From assembly GCA_900557315.1 (NCBI GenBank), contig USSI01000017.1, forward strand, positions 1-13,986: a stretch of DNA of 13,986 nt. The letters are read 5' to 3'. Position 1 is the first letter of the stretch; each line of letters opens with the position of its first letter. The translations under genes and the position numbers were made by a program. This document shows positions 13,384-13,986 of the stretch, one piece after another. Below the pieces are notes generated by a model. It had not been told where the DNA came from and did not search any database. It was given only the letters and a program-made list of their open reading frames with translations. This DNA comes from an uncultured Butyricicoccus sp. Lineage in GTDB: Bacteria > Bacillota > Clostridia > Oscillospirales > Butyricicoccaceae.

Positions 13384-13986
13384 ATGACCTTGCGGGAGAT
13401 CATGAAAACCAATGTCGGGCCCGAACGCTTAGAACCATCATTACCCCAGGAGACGGAGATTCATCATCTGCGTCCAGAGGCGGTGGATGAAGGCGTGGTC
13501 TATGAGGTTGTGAATGAACTGGGGGATAAGGTGGGGGAGCTGGCAGGCAGCCAACTGGCCTTTCTGGTCCGCCGTGCGGTGGAGCTGGACCTGAATGAAC
13601 TGCTCAACGCCATCGAGGACGGCGTGGTAGTGCTGGACCGGGAAGGTCGAATTTGCTATGAAAATGAGGCGTACAGCCGCATCATTGGAGTACCCATGCG
13701 CAAGACCATCGGGCGGGATATGCATGTCATTGAGCCGGATGCTCTGCTGCTTCGGGTGCTGGAGAGCGGAAAGCCCGACGCCCGAAAGTGGCACCGCATC
13801 AAATCGGTGGGGAAATATGTATCTATGCGTATGTTTCCCGTGTGGCGGAACGGTGTGGTGGCCGGGGCCTTCTCCATCTTCCGGGATGTGACGGAACTCA
13901 ACCGTCTTGGCATGGAAGTGGAACGGATCACCCAGGTGGCCGAGGAATTGACGAGCCAGTTGGATGTAGAGCTCTCCAGGTTTCAG
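13384..13986 (+). CDS. PAS-domain signalling/transcription regulator, N-terminal part (3' end outside window)
   Basis: The open frame of 201 codons runs off the right edge. After a leader of about 70 residues with a charged, helical stretch (VYEVVNELGDKVGEL), residues about 72-180 form a PAS sensor domain: LNAIEDGVVVLDREGRI, YENEAYSRIIGV, then FSIFRDVTELNRL near the end. A likely coiled-coil linker begins at the edge. In Clostridia this arrangement (short N-terminal region, single PAS, linker) is common in sigma-54-interacting activators of amino acid or sugar catabolism, but a histidine kinase is not excluded because the effector domain is missing. GGGGTGGGAC lies just before the ATG as a moderate ribosome binding site. 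Its relation to the aro or tagatose genes is unknown. Confidence 0.75.
   Translation, partial: MTLREIMKTNVGPERLEPSLPQETEIHHLRPEAVDEGVVYEVVNELGDKVGELAGSQLAFLVRRAVELDLNELLNAIEDGVVVLDREGRICYENEAYSRIIGVPMRKTIGRDMHVIEPDALLLRVLESGKPDARKWHRIKSVGKYVSMRMFPVWRNGVVAGAFSIFRDVTELNRLGMEVERITQVAEELTSQLDVELSRFQ

Noticed and set aside
1..13986. CRISPR arrays, tRNA or rRNA genes, transposases
   Set aside because: No regularly spaced repeats, no cloverleaf or rRNA-like sequence and no transposase-like protein was seen on either strand.

Overview
The window reads as chromosome from a GC-rich, gut-type Clostridia, probably the Oscillospiraceae/Ruminococcaceae. This is an inference from three things: strong AGGAGG-type ribosome binding sites, an S-layer-homology (SLH) surface protein of Firmicutes style, and a type I-beta DAHP synthase heading a compact aro cluster. 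No taxonomic marker gene is present, so the lineage is not certain.

Layout, left to right. (1) Positions 1-2280 hold a divergent pair: a class II aldolase of the GatY/KbaY type on the minus strand, cut by the window's left edge, and its partner subunit GatZ/KbaZ on the plus strand. Together they should cleave D-tagatose 1,6-bisphosphate. A good minus-strand promoter lies between them, and a strong stem-loop terminator follows gatZ. (2) Positions 2351-5332 (minus) encode a 993-residue secreted phosphodiester glycosidase (NAGPA family) with three C-terminal SLH repeats. (3) Positions 5620-12858 (minus) are a shikimate/phenylalanine cluster, transcribed aroF, aroB, aroC, pheA, aroA, then an aroE-aroK fusion. 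From aroB onward the genes are 4-14 bases apart or overlap, so they look like one operon. It covers DAHP to chorismate, except the dehydroquinate dehydratase step, and then chorismate to phenylpyruvate. No tyrA and no aroD/aroQ are present. (4) Positions 12859-13383 contain no convincing gene but are dense in hairpins. A structured RNA is possible there, followed by a sigma-A-type promoter. (5) Positions 13384-13986 (plus) begin a PAS-domain regulator, cut by the right edge.

The most interesting feature is not a gene. A five-hairpin element of about 170-210 bases occurs twice (5446-5612 and 11630-11837) in the same orientation. Each copy begins 4-7 bases past the stop codon of an aro gene (aroEK and aroF). 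The copies differ in sequence, but the differences inside stems are largely paired substitutions that keep the stems intact. That pattern indicates selection on structure. The two copies bracket the aroB-aroC-pheA-aroA-aroEK block. I do not recognise the family.
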